Shown: positions 7,015 to 13,591 of the stretch, piece after piece
Layout: the number at the start of each line of letters is the position of its first letter
Numbering within the stretch: position 1 is the stretch's first letter
NCBI GenBank assembly: GCA_946480965.1
Contig: CAMLMI010000100.1
Location: forward strand, 1 to 13,591
Reading direction: 5' to 3'
Source: an uncultured Verrucomicrobiales bacterium
GTDB taxonomy: Bacteria > Verrucomicrobiota > Verrucomicrobiae > Limisphaerales > CANJSG01
Length of the DNA stretch: 13,591 nucleotides
Translations under genes and position numbers: made by a program
Notes under the pieces: model-generated
Databases searched by the model: none
Seen by the model: only the letters and a program-made list of their open reading frames with translations
Told to the model about the DNA's origin: nothing

Positions 7015-8499
7015 ATGAGACCCGAATCCAACGTGCCTCCGGCCGATCCTTCCGCGACTCAACCTCGCCGCGACGACTGCCGGCCGACCCGGAACGAGAC
7101 GCGGCGCATCCGCTTCACCGAACGGCCGCGCCGGAAACGCGGCTTGATCGCCCAGGCCATGCAGAGCTTCGCGGCGGCCTTGGCCTTCCTGCTCGCGATC
7201 CCCGCTGCCCACGCTCAGACCAACGCCGTCGGCACAGTCGATCTCTTCCGCCAGCCGCTGACGCGGGCCGAGGCCGTGGTGCTGGCCTTGAGGCAGAACG
7301 GAGCCTTGCTCCAGGCGCAAGCCGACGTCGCCGCCGCCGAGGGGCTGGGCCAGCAGAGCCGCGCGGTGGGCAATCCGCGCGTGCAGATCTCCAGCGAATA
7401 CCGGGCGCAGGACAAGCACGCGATCGAATCGTTTCCCGGCGTGCCTTCCGGCGGAAACCAGAACTGGTCCGCCAGTGCGCAGGTGGTCCAGCCGCTCTAC
7501 GAGGGCGGCCGCATCCAGTCGGGCCGACGGACGGATCGGCTGGTGCGCGAACAAGCCGAAGCGCGGCTGGCGTCCGTTCGGCTCACAACGATGGCCGACG
7601 TGCTGGTGGCCTATGACGACGTGTTGCTCGCGGCCGAACAGATCCTCGTGCAGGAAGCGTCGGTGAAGCTTTTGGAACGCGAGCTGGCCGACAACCAGAA
7701 GCGCGCCGATGCCGGCACGGCCACGCGCTTCAACGTGCTCCGTGCCGAGGTCGCGCTGGCCAACGCGAAGCCGCGCTTGATCAAAGCCCGCAACGCCCAC
7801 CGCATCGCCAAGAACAACCTGGTGAACCTCCTCGGCTACGATTTGCCTGCCGAGGTCTGGGACGACATTCCGCTCGTGCTCTCCGACAAGCTCCGCTCGG
7901 AACCCTTGGGCTTCACCCTGCGCGACGCGTTGCTCCACGCGCAGGAGCGTCGGCCCGAACTGGAGGCGCTGCGCAAGGATGTGTCGCTTCGCCAGGAAGA
8001 CGTCACCACGTCCAAGGCGGGAAGATTGCCGAGCGTCCAGGCCTTCGCGGGTTACGGTGCGCGCAACTCCAGTTTCAACGACGACCTGGACGACACGGTG
8101 GATGGTTGGTTCGCCGGAGCGCGCTTGAGCTGGGATCTCTTCGACGGCGCGTTGACCCAGGGCCGTGTCGTCGAGGCCAGTGCCCGGGTGGACGGCGCGG
8201 AAGAAGCGTTGCGCGACCGGCAACGCAAAGTGTCGCTCGAAGTCCGCACCGCCTGGACCACGGTCAACGACGCGCGCGAGGTCTTGGACTCCCAGGGCAA
8301 GACCGTGGAACAGGCCGAAGAAGCCCTGCGCCTCGCCCAAAGCCGCAGCCAGGCCGGCACTGGCACGCAGCTCGAAATCCTCGACGCCGAAACCGCCCTG
8401 ACCGAAGCCCGCACCACGCTTACCGTCGCCCTCCGCGACTACTCGGTGGCGAAGATCCGCCTGGAACAAGCGGCGGCCTATCTCGACGCCGGACGATAG
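7015..8499 (+). CDS. TolC-family outer membrane efflux protein
   Basis: Up to 494 residues; exported to the outer membrane as the trimeric channel of the pump. A signal peptide is clear: the basic RRKRG is followed by a hydrophobic stretch ending IPAAHA, with cleavage expected after residue 67 (numbering from 7015). The mature part holds two OEP repeats of alternating strands and long helices. Examples are LTRAEAVVLALRQNGALLQA in the first and LGFTLRDALLHAQERRPELE in the second, and AGTGTQLEILDAETALTEAR near the end is typical of the family's last helix. The start is uncertain. The ATG at 7015 gives an unusually long, charged n-region of about 40 residues. The ATG at 7159 gives a 19-residue signal without a positive n-region, so a start between them, such as TTG at 7144, is possible. 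Last gene of the exporter operon; it ends 24 bases before a convergent gene. Confidence 0.88.
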   Translation: MRPESNVPPADPSATQPRRDDCRPTRNETRRIRFTERPRRKRGLIAQAMQSFAAALAFLLAIPAAHAQTNAVGTVDLFRQPLTRAEAVVLALRQNGALLQAQADVAAAEGLGQQSRAVGNPRVQISSEYRAQDKHAIESFPGVPSGGNQNWSASAQVVQPLYEGGRIQSGRRTDRLVREQAEARLASVRLTTMADVLVAYDDVLLAAEQILVQEASVKLLERELADNQKRADAGTATRFNVLRAEVALANAKPRLIKARNAHRIAKNNLVNLLGYDLPAEVWDDIPLVLSDKLRSEPLGFTLRDALLHAQERRPELEALRKDVSLRQEDVTTSKAGRLPSVQAFAGYGARNSSFNDDLDDTVDGWFAGARLSWDLFDGALTQGRVVEASARVDGAEEALRDRQRKVSLEVRTAWTTVNDAREVLDSQGKTVEQAEEALRLAQSRSQAGTGTQLEILDAETALTEARTTLTVALRDYSVAKIRLEQAAAYLDAGR

Positions 8500-8523
8500 A
8501 GAATTGCCGGGAGCAGGAGCGGT

Positions 8524-8913
8524 TCAACGGCTCAAGGCCTTGGCCACGCCGGCTTGGGCCAGGATCACGTCGGGATCGCGTTGCAGGGCGTTGTCGTAGT
8601 GCTTGGGAAAGGCTTCGCCGGTTTCCGAAGCGACGAGGAGCTGGCGCGTGCGGGTGAACCAGATTTCCGCGTCGCCGCCGATTCGGTTCCGTTTCTCGTC
8701 CAGCGCTTCGTCGAGGGACACGATCAGCTCGGAGAGGGGCTTGAGCCAGGCGAACCAGGGATCTTGCAGCAGCAAGGTGAGAAAATCATGGGCCGAAGCA
8801 ATGGTGCCGAAGGCCTGTTCGTAACTGATCCGTTCGGAATCGAGCAGCGCCTTGTGCAGGACCATGAGGGCGTCGCGGAGCTGATGGAGGCGGGCACGGT
8901 CGGAATGCGTCAT
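8524..8913 (-). CDS. Conserved-looking hypothetical protein, mostly alpha-helical
   Basis: A 129-residue protein starting MTHSDRARLHQLRDALMVLH, without signal peptide or membrane segment, so probably cytoplasmic. It looks almost wholly helical: a first helix with regularly spaced leucines (9-25), a second around LTLLLQDPWFAWLKPLSELIVSLDEAL (45-71) with a Trp/Phe cluster, and a third around 83-95. I have the impression of a family of small uncharacterised proteins sharing the DPWFAWL..LSELIV..DE core, but I cannot name it. The open frame extends upstream to 9312, but that extension is Arg/Pro/Ser-rich and unlike protein, so I start at the ATG at 8913. It is convergent with the TolC gene, with only 24 bases between stops and no obvious terminator. 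No catalytic motif is visible. Confidence 0.65.
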   Translation of the reverse strand: MTHSDRARLHQLRDALMVLHKALLDSERISYEQAFGTIASAHDFLTLLLQDPWFAWLKPLSELIVSLDEALDEKRNRIGGDAEIWFTRTRQLLVASETGEAFPKHYDNALQRDPDVILAQAGVAKALSR

Positions 8914-8980
8914 CGTCGGCCGCAATCTTCCGCGCCTGGGGCCGGGCGGCAACTTTTGATCGAATTCCCAGAAACGAAGA

Positions 8981-9010
8981 ACCCCGGCGAGCCTGTTATC
9001 CGCCGGGGTT
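8981..9010. terminator. Stem-loop, possible terminator of the minus-strand membrane-protein gene
   Basis: The arms AACCCCGGCG (8980-8989) and CGCCGGGGTT (9001-9010) pair perfectly around an 11-base loop. Reading the minus strand, the stem is followed by TTCTTCGTTTC, a weak T-rich tail, so a terminator of the upstream minus-strand gene is plausible. It could also be a structured leader of the small hypothetical gene, which starts 68 bases further on. Confidence 0.4.
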
Positions 9011-9067
9011 GAGGTTTGTTCGACGGGTCGCAAGAGCCGCCGGGCCTCGGGAACTACGTTCGGAGGA

Positions 9068-9123
9068 ACGGTTTCCGGAGTTGAGCCGGAACCGTGCTGG
9101 AACTTTTTCCGACCCGGAAACCG
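9068..9123. repeat. Set of competing inverted repeats
   Basis: CGGTTTCCGG (9069-9078) can pair perfectly with CCGGAAACCG (9114-9123). It can also pair, with one bulged T, with CCGGAACCGT (9086-9095). The two pairings exclude each other, and a TTTTT run (9104-9108, plus strand) lies between the alternatives. The block sits in the 280-base gap between two minus-strand genes, so in their transcript it is either 3' trailer or leader RNA. An attenuator is possible but unproven. Confidence 0.45.
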
Positions 9124-9193
9124 CCGAAAGCGGGACGGCGATCCACGGCGGGTGGGAATGGAAGCGGTAGCGTTTGCCGGGGAGCTCCCGGCC

Positions 9194-9742
9194 TCATCGA
9201 TGATGAAGCTCGGGGAAGTGGATCGTCGCGCACTTCGGGCAAAACGTATGGGTGAACCGGGCGGGCGTCCGCTCGCCGATGTAGGTCTCGATGCGGGACC
9301 ATTCCCCGACATCGTCCCGCACGTCCTTGCAGAAGGCGCAGATCGGCAGGAAGCCCTCCAGGGTCCTCACCCGTTCCCGGAGCTGGCGGGTCTGGCACGA
9401 GGCCCGATGGACGAGCAGCGCCAGGAGGAGCACGACCGTCGTGAAGATCGCGGAATTGATGGCTGCGGCCTCCAGCGGGATGACGTCCTCCCAGACGAAG
9501 TGGAAGCCGAAGTGGACGGCGTTCAGAACGCAGGCAAGGGCGAAGGTCTCGGCCACGCTCCGGTGCCACGCGCTCAAGAGAACCGGCAGCGTGAGCAGGA
9601 TCGGGACCTGGAGCAGGGGGCCGGACGCGAACCCAACGACCAGGCTCCCCAGCGCGATGCCCCAGCAGGTCGTCCGCCGCGACCATCGGGGCGACTCGAA
9701 TCCCCGGAGGCGTTGGTCGATGAACATGAAATCCGTTTTCAC
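9194..9742 (-). CDS. Small membrane protein with C-terminal four-cysteine (putative zinc) motif
   Basis: A 182-residue protein with about four hydrophobic segments (roughly 25-42, 45-58, 64-84, 93-112). A charged helix (QTRQLRERVRTLEGF, 117-131) and the tail LPICAFCKDVRDDVGEW...FTHTFCPKCATIHFPE follow. Cysteines at 135, 138, 168 and 171 form two CxxC pairs, which suggests metal binding. The same LPIC..CK.IRD...W...FCP.C....FPE tail is known from the ends of PAS, GAF and response-regulator signalling proteins, where its role is not established. Here it is joined to a small membrane domain and no kinase or cyclase output follows. The GTG at 9742 has AAGGAA at the right distance on the minus strand; the ATG at 9727 lies too far from it and gives 177 residues. 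I infer a sensory or redox role. Confidence 0.65.
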   Translation of the reverse strand: MKTDFMFIDQRLRGFESPRWSRRTTCWGIALGSLVVGFASGPLLQVPILLTLPVLLSAWHRSVAETFALACVLNAVHFGFHFVWEDVIPLEAAAINSAIFTTVVLLLALLVHRASCQTRQLRERVRTLEGFLPICAFCKDVRDDVGEWSRIETYIGERTPARFTHTFCPKCATIHFPELHHR

Positions 9743-10144
9743 GCGCTTCCTTTTCCAACCCCGGACAGCGACAAAAAAACACGGACCATCCACGCTGTCG
9801 GACCATGGATGCTCCATCCGCTAGAACGCCGGGGGATTCCCCGCGCATTCTCAGCCCTGACCGGAGCTAGCTGTCGCCGTGCCAGCCATTTTTGTCTCAG
9901 GGTTGAAACGAACCTCGTCCAGCCGCCGAGAAATCTGCGGAGCTTCCGTTGATCGCAGAGAGGCGAACCTTTCGCGGTAAAGAGCCGATGGGGATCACCC
10001 AGATTTCAGGAAGAGGACGGACGCCGGGTTGGGAAACCTGGCCTACTGCTGTCCGGACAAGCTCAATGCCCGTCGGCCCCCACGGGCAGCGCAAAAGCCG
10101 CAGCCCTTGAGCCAGGCTGCAATCCGTCGCACGCTGGGCGCGCG
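9743..10144. other. 402-base intergenic region between divergent genes
   Basis: It separates the minus-strand membrane-protein gene from the plus-strand helicase gene and should hold both promoters, but I see no convincing -35/-10 pair on either strand. Two items stand out: the ribosome site AAGGAA for the minus-strand GTG start (complement of 9747-9752), and a 7-bp hairpin TGCCCGT (10067-10073) with ACGGGCA (10082-10088), 56 bases before the helicase ATG. Short open frames here have no protein-like character. Confidence 0.5.
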
Positions 10145-12727
10145 ATGTCCGTGGTGATCGATGACGGCGCGAAAGCCGTGTTTCTCAGCGTCCGTGATCT
10201 GGCGGAGGACATGGGCTTTGCCCGCATCGGCGCGGATCGCGGGGGCTGGGCTTCGTTCGCGCTGGGGACGGAGGTGCACGGGCGGGTGCTGGCCTCGCGC
10301 ATCGCCGCCGATCCCGCGTATCGGAAGGAACTGCCGGTCCGGCACCAGCTCCAGCTCGACGACTGGTTCATCACGATCACCGGCCGCATCGACGGCGCAC
10401 GGGAAGACGCCGACGGCTGGCACATCGAGGAGTTCAAGACGGCGAGCTTGCTGCCCGGCCCGGCCCAGCGCAGCGGCCCATCCTTCGAGCGGCATCGCCG
10501 CCAGCTCCTGCTCTACTGCGATCTGTGGACGCGGCTGGGCCGGACGGTCGCTTCGGCCACGCTGGTCTATGTCGAGGCCGAGACCGGCCGGGAAGACGCC
10601 GTTCGTGTGGCGTTCGATCCCGCGACGCAGGCGGCCGAGACGGAGAAACGGCTGCGTCGCGTGCTCGGCGAATGGCGCACGTTGGAAGAAGCCCGAGCGC
10701 GGAAAGCCGCCTTCGCTCCACGGCTTCCCTTTCCCCACGAAGCGCCGCGACCGGGCCAGCAGCGGCTCATCGCCGCCATCGACGATGCGCTCGAAACCGG
10801 CGGGCATCTTTTGGCCGAAGCCCCGACCGGCTCCGGCAAGACCGCCGCTTCGCTGCATCCGGTCCTGCGGCATTGCCTCCGGCACGGCCGGCAACTGGCG
10901 TTCCTCACCTCGAAGACGCTGCAGCAGCAGATGGCGATGAAGGCGCTGGTCGCCATGAAACCGGACGGCGTCTTCCGCACCGTGCAGCTCCGCGCCAAGG
11001 AACGGATGTGCGCCAACGACCGCGTGCTCTGCCACGAGGACGCCTGTCCCTATGCGAAGAACTATCCGCTGAAGATGGAGCGTTCCGGGCTGCTCGACCG
11101 GTTGATGGAAGCGTCAGCCAACCATTTGCCGGACGACGTCTTTGCCGCCGCCCGAGCCGAACAGGTCTGTCCGTTCGAGGTGCAACTGGAGATCGCCAAG
11201 CGCGCCGACGCCGTCGTGGCCGACTACAACTACGTCTTCGATCCGGGAGCGGCCTTGACCCAGTTCCGCGACGAAGGGCTGAGAGACAAGGCGCTGGTGA
11301 TCGACGAAGCCCACAACCTGCCCGACCGCGTCCGCGAGATCTTTTCGCCGGAGCTGGCGGAAGCCGGACTGGACGCGGCGCACGATGCGGTCCGCCAGCT
11401 CGAACCGCAGACCGCCGGAACCGCCGGCTTTGGCCGACGTAAACGGGCGAAGCCCGGAAAGCAGCTCGACTTCGCCTCCATGCTCTCCGGCAACGTCGCG
11501 CCCGTGCCGGATCTGCTGTCTGCGTTGGACGAAGCAAAGGCGCTGCTCGCGGCGTGCGCTGAAAGCAGCTTGCCGCCGGACAAGGACGGAACGGCGGAGA
11601 CGACGGTTCCGCAGCAATCGGTCACCGCGCTATGGCAAAAGTGGGAGCCCCTGTTCCTCGCCTACGTCGCCTGGAAGCAGCAGCGCCGACAGGCGGCGGG
11701 CGACGATCCCATCGTGGACTTCCACTTCGCGTTGCTGCGCTTCCAAGCCGTGCTGGGACTCGTGGGGGGAAGTCCGGCGAAGTCCGGATTCACCGTCGTC
11801 GTCGAGCGAAAATCCGGCGCGGTGCGGCTGGCGGTGCTCTGCCTTGATCCGGCGGTTCCGGCGGCTCCGGTTTTTCGCCAGCTCGGTTCCGCCATCCTGC
11901 TGTCGGCGACGTTGCAACCGTTCGAGCTGCTCCGCCGCACCTTGGGCCTGGAAAAGGATCGCGTGAGCACCGTGGTGGTGCCTTCGCCGTTTCCGCCCGA
12001 AAACCGGCGCGTGCTGATCGCGCCGCAGGTGCGGACCACCTATGCCGCGCGGGACAAGGCGCTGCCCCAGATCGCCGGGCTTCTGGCCGAGATCGACGCG
12101 GCGCACGGCGGCAACAAGCTGGTGCTGCTTCCGTCCTACGACTTCCTCAAGCGCGTGGCGGAACTCTTGTCCGCTCCCGGCCAATCAGCGGCCATCCCGC
12201 CGCCTCGGCTGCTGGTCCAATCCGCCGGAGCCACGGAGACCGAGCGCCATGCGCTGCTCACCGCCTTGGCCAATCCACCGACGGGCGGACACCTGCTGCT
12301 GGGCGTGCTGGGCGGGATGTTCGCCGAAGGCGTGGATTACCCGGGCAAGCTGCTGGAGACCGTGGTGGTCGTTTCGCCGGGACTGCCGAAGACCAGCTTC
12401 GAGCGCGAACTGCTGCGGCGCTACTACGAGGACCGGGACGGCAACGGGTTTGAACAGGCGTATCTCCAGCCCGGCATGACCCGTGTGGTCCAAGCGGCCG
12501 GACGGTTGATCCGAACGGAAACGGACCGGGGCGTGATCGTCCTGATCTGCCAGCGGTTCTTGGAGGAAGGCTATGTCGAGCGGCTGCCCCGTGATTGGTT
12601 CCGCCATTCGGCCCGCGAACTGATCGCCCACCAGCCCGCCGAAGAGATCGGGCGGTTCTTTCAAGGGGACGGAAGCGCGATCATCCAACCGGGCACAGCG
12701 GCCGCAACCGGCGAAGAGAAAAGCTGA
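10145..12727 (+). CDS. PD-(D/E)XK nuclease fused to Fe-S XPD/DinG-type DNA helicase
   Basis: An 860-residue DNA-processing enzyme. The N-terminal 180 residues form a RecB/Cas4-like nuclease with all expected motifs: GTEVH (H45), TGRIDG (D83), EEFK (E96, K98) and QLLLY (Q120, Y124). The rest is a superfamily 2 helicase of the XPD/DinG group. It carries Walker A APTGSGKTA (226-234), four cysteines for a 4Fe-4S cluster (C289, C296, C301, C342), the DEAH box (387-390), LSATL (586-590), GMFAEGVDYPG (724-734) and the arginine-finger motif QAAGRLIR (783-790). XPD/DinG helicases unwind 5' to 3'. Nuclease fusions to this group are known in bacteria and are thought to serve DNA repair, though poorly studied. 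All catalytic residues are present, so both activities are expected. The ATG at 10145 has no clear ribosome site. Next to it is the tRNA fragment and integrase boundary, but the gene appears to lie on the chromosomal side. Confidence 0.9.
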   Translation: MSVVIDDGAKAVFLSVRDLAEDMGFARIGADRGGWASFALGTEVHGRVLASRIAADPAYRKELPVRHQLQLDDWFITITGRIDGAREDADGWHIEEFKTASLLPGPAQRSGPSFERHRRQLLLYCDLWTRLGRTVASATLVYVEAETGREDAVRVAFDPATQAAETEKRLRRVLGEWRTLEEARARKAAFAPRLPFPHEAPRPGQQRLIAAIDDALETGGHLLAEAPTGSGKTAASLHPVLRHCLRHGRQLAFLTSKTLQQQMAMKALVAMKPDGVFRTVQLRAKERMCANDRVLCHEDACPYAKNYPLKMERSGLLDRLMEASANHLPDDVFAAARAEQVCPFEVQLEIAKRADAVVADYNYVFDPGAALTQFRDEGLRDKALVIDEAHNLPDRVREIFSPELAEAGLDAAHDAVRQLEPQTAGTAGFGRRKRAKPGKQLDFASMLSGNVAPVPDLLSALDEAKALLAACAESSLPPDKDGTAETTVPQQSVTALWQKWEPLFLAYVAWKQQRRQAAGDDPIVDFHFALLRFQAVLGLVGGSPAKSGFTVVVERKSGAVRLAVLCLDPAVPAAPVFRQLGSAILLSATLQPFELLRRTLGLEKDRVSTVVVPSPFPPENRRVLIAPQVRTTYAARDKALPQIAGLLAEIDAAHGGNKLVLLPSYDFLKRVAELLSAPGQSAAIPPPRLLVQSAGATETERHALLTALANPPTGGHLLLGVLGGMFAEGVDYPGKLLETVVVVSPGLPKTSFERELLRRYYEDRDGNGFEQAYLQPGMTRVVQAAGRLIRTETDRGVIVLICQRFLEEGYVERLPRDWFRHSARELIAHQPAEEIGRFFQGDGSAIIQPGTAAATGEEKS

Positions 12728-12736
12728 AGAAGAAGC

Positions 12737-12786
12737 TGGAGCCAGCAGTCGGGATCGAACCGAAGACCGACGGTTTACAAAACCAT
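12737..12786 (-). tRNA. Truncated tRNA-Thr(UGU), 3' half only; probable attachment site
   Basis: Reading the minus strand, bases 12786 to 12737 give the 5' side of the anticodon stem (ATGGT), a seven-base loop TTTGTAA with anticodon TGT, ACCGT closing the stem with one U-G pair, a five-base variable region, a T-arm with loop TTCGATC, the acceptor 3' strand TGCTGGC, discriminator T, and an encoded CCA. The T-stem has one mismatch. No D-arm or 5' acceptor strand (expected near GCCAGCA) follows on the right, so the gene is broken in the anticodon stem. A tRNA 3' half beside an integrase gene is the standard trace of site-specific integration. It ends 9 bases after the helicase stop. Confidence 0.75.
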
Positions 12787-12807
12787 CAAACTTTGGCCTG
12801 TTTTACT

Positions 12808-12828
12808 AAGATTTCATCGATAAATCTT
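12808..12828. promoter_or_regulatory. AT-rich inverted repeat upstream of the integrase gene
   Basis: AAGATTT (12808-12814) and AAATCTT (12822-12828) are perfect arms around CATCGAT, between the tRNA remnant and the integrase start at 12883. The position suits a binding site for the integrase, an excisionase or a regulator, or part of the integrase promoter. Function is inferred only from place and symmetry. Confidence 0.4.
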
Positions 12829-12882
12829 CGAGTTGCCTCTCGGTTGACGGGTGAATGACAACCTATCTACCATTGGGAATCA

Positions 12883-13591
12883 ATGGGAAAGTTACGGTCT
12901 AGGTTCAAAGTTTTGCCCTTCCAAAACAGGGCCGGAAGCCGGTCTTGGCGCGTCACTGGAACCAAGCGGGATGGCACCAGAATTCGGGAGAATTTCGCCG
13001 ACGTTGAGACCGCCCAAATGCGCCAGATCGAGCTTGAAGCAGAGTTTCACGCCAAGCCCGTCGAGCCGGTCGGACTGAGGGCGACCAAGTTGAGCCACGA
13101 CCAAATTCGATTGGCCGAGGTCGTCTTCGGCCGACTCGACCGCGACGAAGACATCCTTGCCGCCGTGGACAATTGGTTGCGCGTCGGTCGGCACGAGAAA
13201 CCCGGCCCGGAAATCAGGCTCGACACAGCGGTTGAGGAGTTCAACGCGTGGCTCCAGACCACGCCATCGTTGCGCGACCGAACCAAGGCCAACCTGCGGA
13301 CGCGGGTCGGTGTCTTCGCCAGCACGGTCGGGAACGTTCCGTTGGCCAAGATCACGGCGGACACGGTGGATGAGTTCTTGCGCAACCGAAACGTGTCGCC
13401 CACATCGCGGATCAATGACCGGTTGGCGATCTCGCGTTTTTGCGCGTGGTGCATGGAGAGGCCACGGCGCTATCTGATCGTTAATCCCTGTGGTGCCGTG
13501 ATTGTAGAACGCGGGGAACTTGGACCACCTGCCATCTTGTCGGTAGCCGAGAGCGAAGCACTTTTGAGAGCGGCTGAGGCAGACGGAGGCC
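12883..13591 (+). CDS. Tyrosine recombinase/integrase, N-terminal part (cut by window end)
   Basis: The frame is open from the ATG at 12883 to the last base, giving 236 residues without a stop, so the gene is partial. An in-frame TGA at 12856-12858 makes this ATG the first usable start, and GGGA at 12875-12878 is its likely ribosome site. Residues 1-55 (SWRVTGTKRDGTRIRENFAD) resemble the N-terminal arm-type DNA-binding strands of phage-type integrases. Residues about 112-205 (LDTAVEEFNAWL, ITADTVDEFLRNRNVSP, RLAISRFCAWCMERP) look like the helical core-binding domain. ILSVAESEALLRAAE (218-232) is the usual entry to the catalytic domain. The catalytic Arg, His and Tyr lie beyond the window, so activity cannot be judged. 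It reads away from the tRNA remnant and probably catalyses integration and excision of the element there. Confidence 0.82.
   Translation, partial: MGKLRSRFKVLPFQNRAGSRSWRVTGTKRDGTRIRENFADVETAQMRQIELEAEFHAKPVEPVGLRATKLSHDQIRLAEVVFGRLDRDEDILAAVDNWLRVGRHEKPGPEIRLDTAVEEFNAWLQTTPSLRDRTKANLRTRVGVFASTVGNVPLAKITADTVDEFLRNRNVSPTSRINDRLAISRFCAWCMERPRRYLIVNPCGAVIVERGELGPPAILSVAESEALLRAAEADGG

Larger units (their letters stand above)
12737..13591. mobile_element. Left edge of an integrated element (genomic island or prophage), runs off window
   Basis: The tRNA-Thr 3' half marks one end, and a tyrosine-recombinase gene starts about 100 bases inside it. Integration leaves an intact tRNA at one end and a 3' remnant at the other. 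Because the remnant here lacks its 5' half on the right, the inserted DNA must lie to the right. The stretch 12787-12882 is much richer in A/T than the flanking backbone, which fits imported DNA. The far end and cargo are outside the window. Confidence 0.65.

Noticed and set aside
8914..9312. Upstream extension of the small minus-strand hypothetical protein
   Set aside because: It crosses the structured gap and the membrane-protein gene in another frame, with Arg/Pro/Ser-rich composition.
9152..9952. A 266-codon plus-strand frame and a 264-codon minus-strand frame (9054-9848)
   Set aside because: Both are shadows of the membrane-protein gene. Only the frame ending at 9194 gives hydrophobic segments and the paired CxxC motif.
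12595..12858. A forward frame reading AVGIEPKTDGLQNH
   Set aside because: This peptide is the familiar artefact of translating the antisense of a tRNA gene; it points to the tRNA remnant, not to a protein.
12737..12860. A complete tRNA-Thr gene
   Set aside because: No D-arm or 5' acceptor strand can be found to the right of the anticodon stem.
1..13591. CRISPR array, rRNA or insertion sequence with transposase
   Set aside because: No regularly spaced direct repeats, no rRNA-like sequence and no transposase frame were seen.

Overview
The window is GC-rich (about 65% by eye) and densely packed with bacterial genes. Several things point to Verrucomicrobiota: a long double-VWA/glutamine-amidotransferase-like membrane protein, poor Shine-Dalgarno signals before most starts, and an integrase N-terminus of a kind I associate with that phylum. 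This taxonomic call is inference from protein style, not from a marker gene.

Layout, left to right. (1) Positions 1-248 are lower in GC and hold no gene I can defend. (2) 249-3164 (+) encodes a 971-residue membrane-anchored VWA/GATase1-like protein. (3) 3224-8499 (+) reads as one export operon. A CecR-type TetR repressor is preceded by a 24-bp perfect palindrome that is probably its operator. It is followed by an FtsX/MacB-like ABC permease, an ABC ATPase, an HlyD-type membrane fusion protein and a TolC-type outer membrane channel. Together these make a complete tripartite exporter spanning both membranes, with its own regulator. A strong palindromic repeat lies between the fusion protein and the TolC gene. 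(4) 8524-9742 (-) holds a small conserved-looking hypothetical protein and a small membrane protein ending in a four-cysteine, probably zinc-binding motif. The region between them carries competing inverted repeats. (5) 10145-12727 (+) encodes an 860-residue fusion of a RecB-like PD-(D/E)XK nuclease to an iron-sulfur XPD/DinG helicase. (6) Right after the helicase, on the minus strand, lies the 3' half only of a tRNA-Thr(UGU) gene including its CCA. Then comes an AT-richer stretch and a tyrosine-recombinase gene that runs off the window.

The tRNA fragment next to an integrase gene is the clearest sign of mobile DNA. The orientation of the half tRNA implies that the element begins near 12737-12786 and extends to the right, beyond the window, while the helicase and everything to its left are chromosomal backbone. 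The export operon is the main functional unit. The repressor would sense a toxic small molecule or envelope stress and release transcription of the pump. The substrate cannot be read from the sequence.
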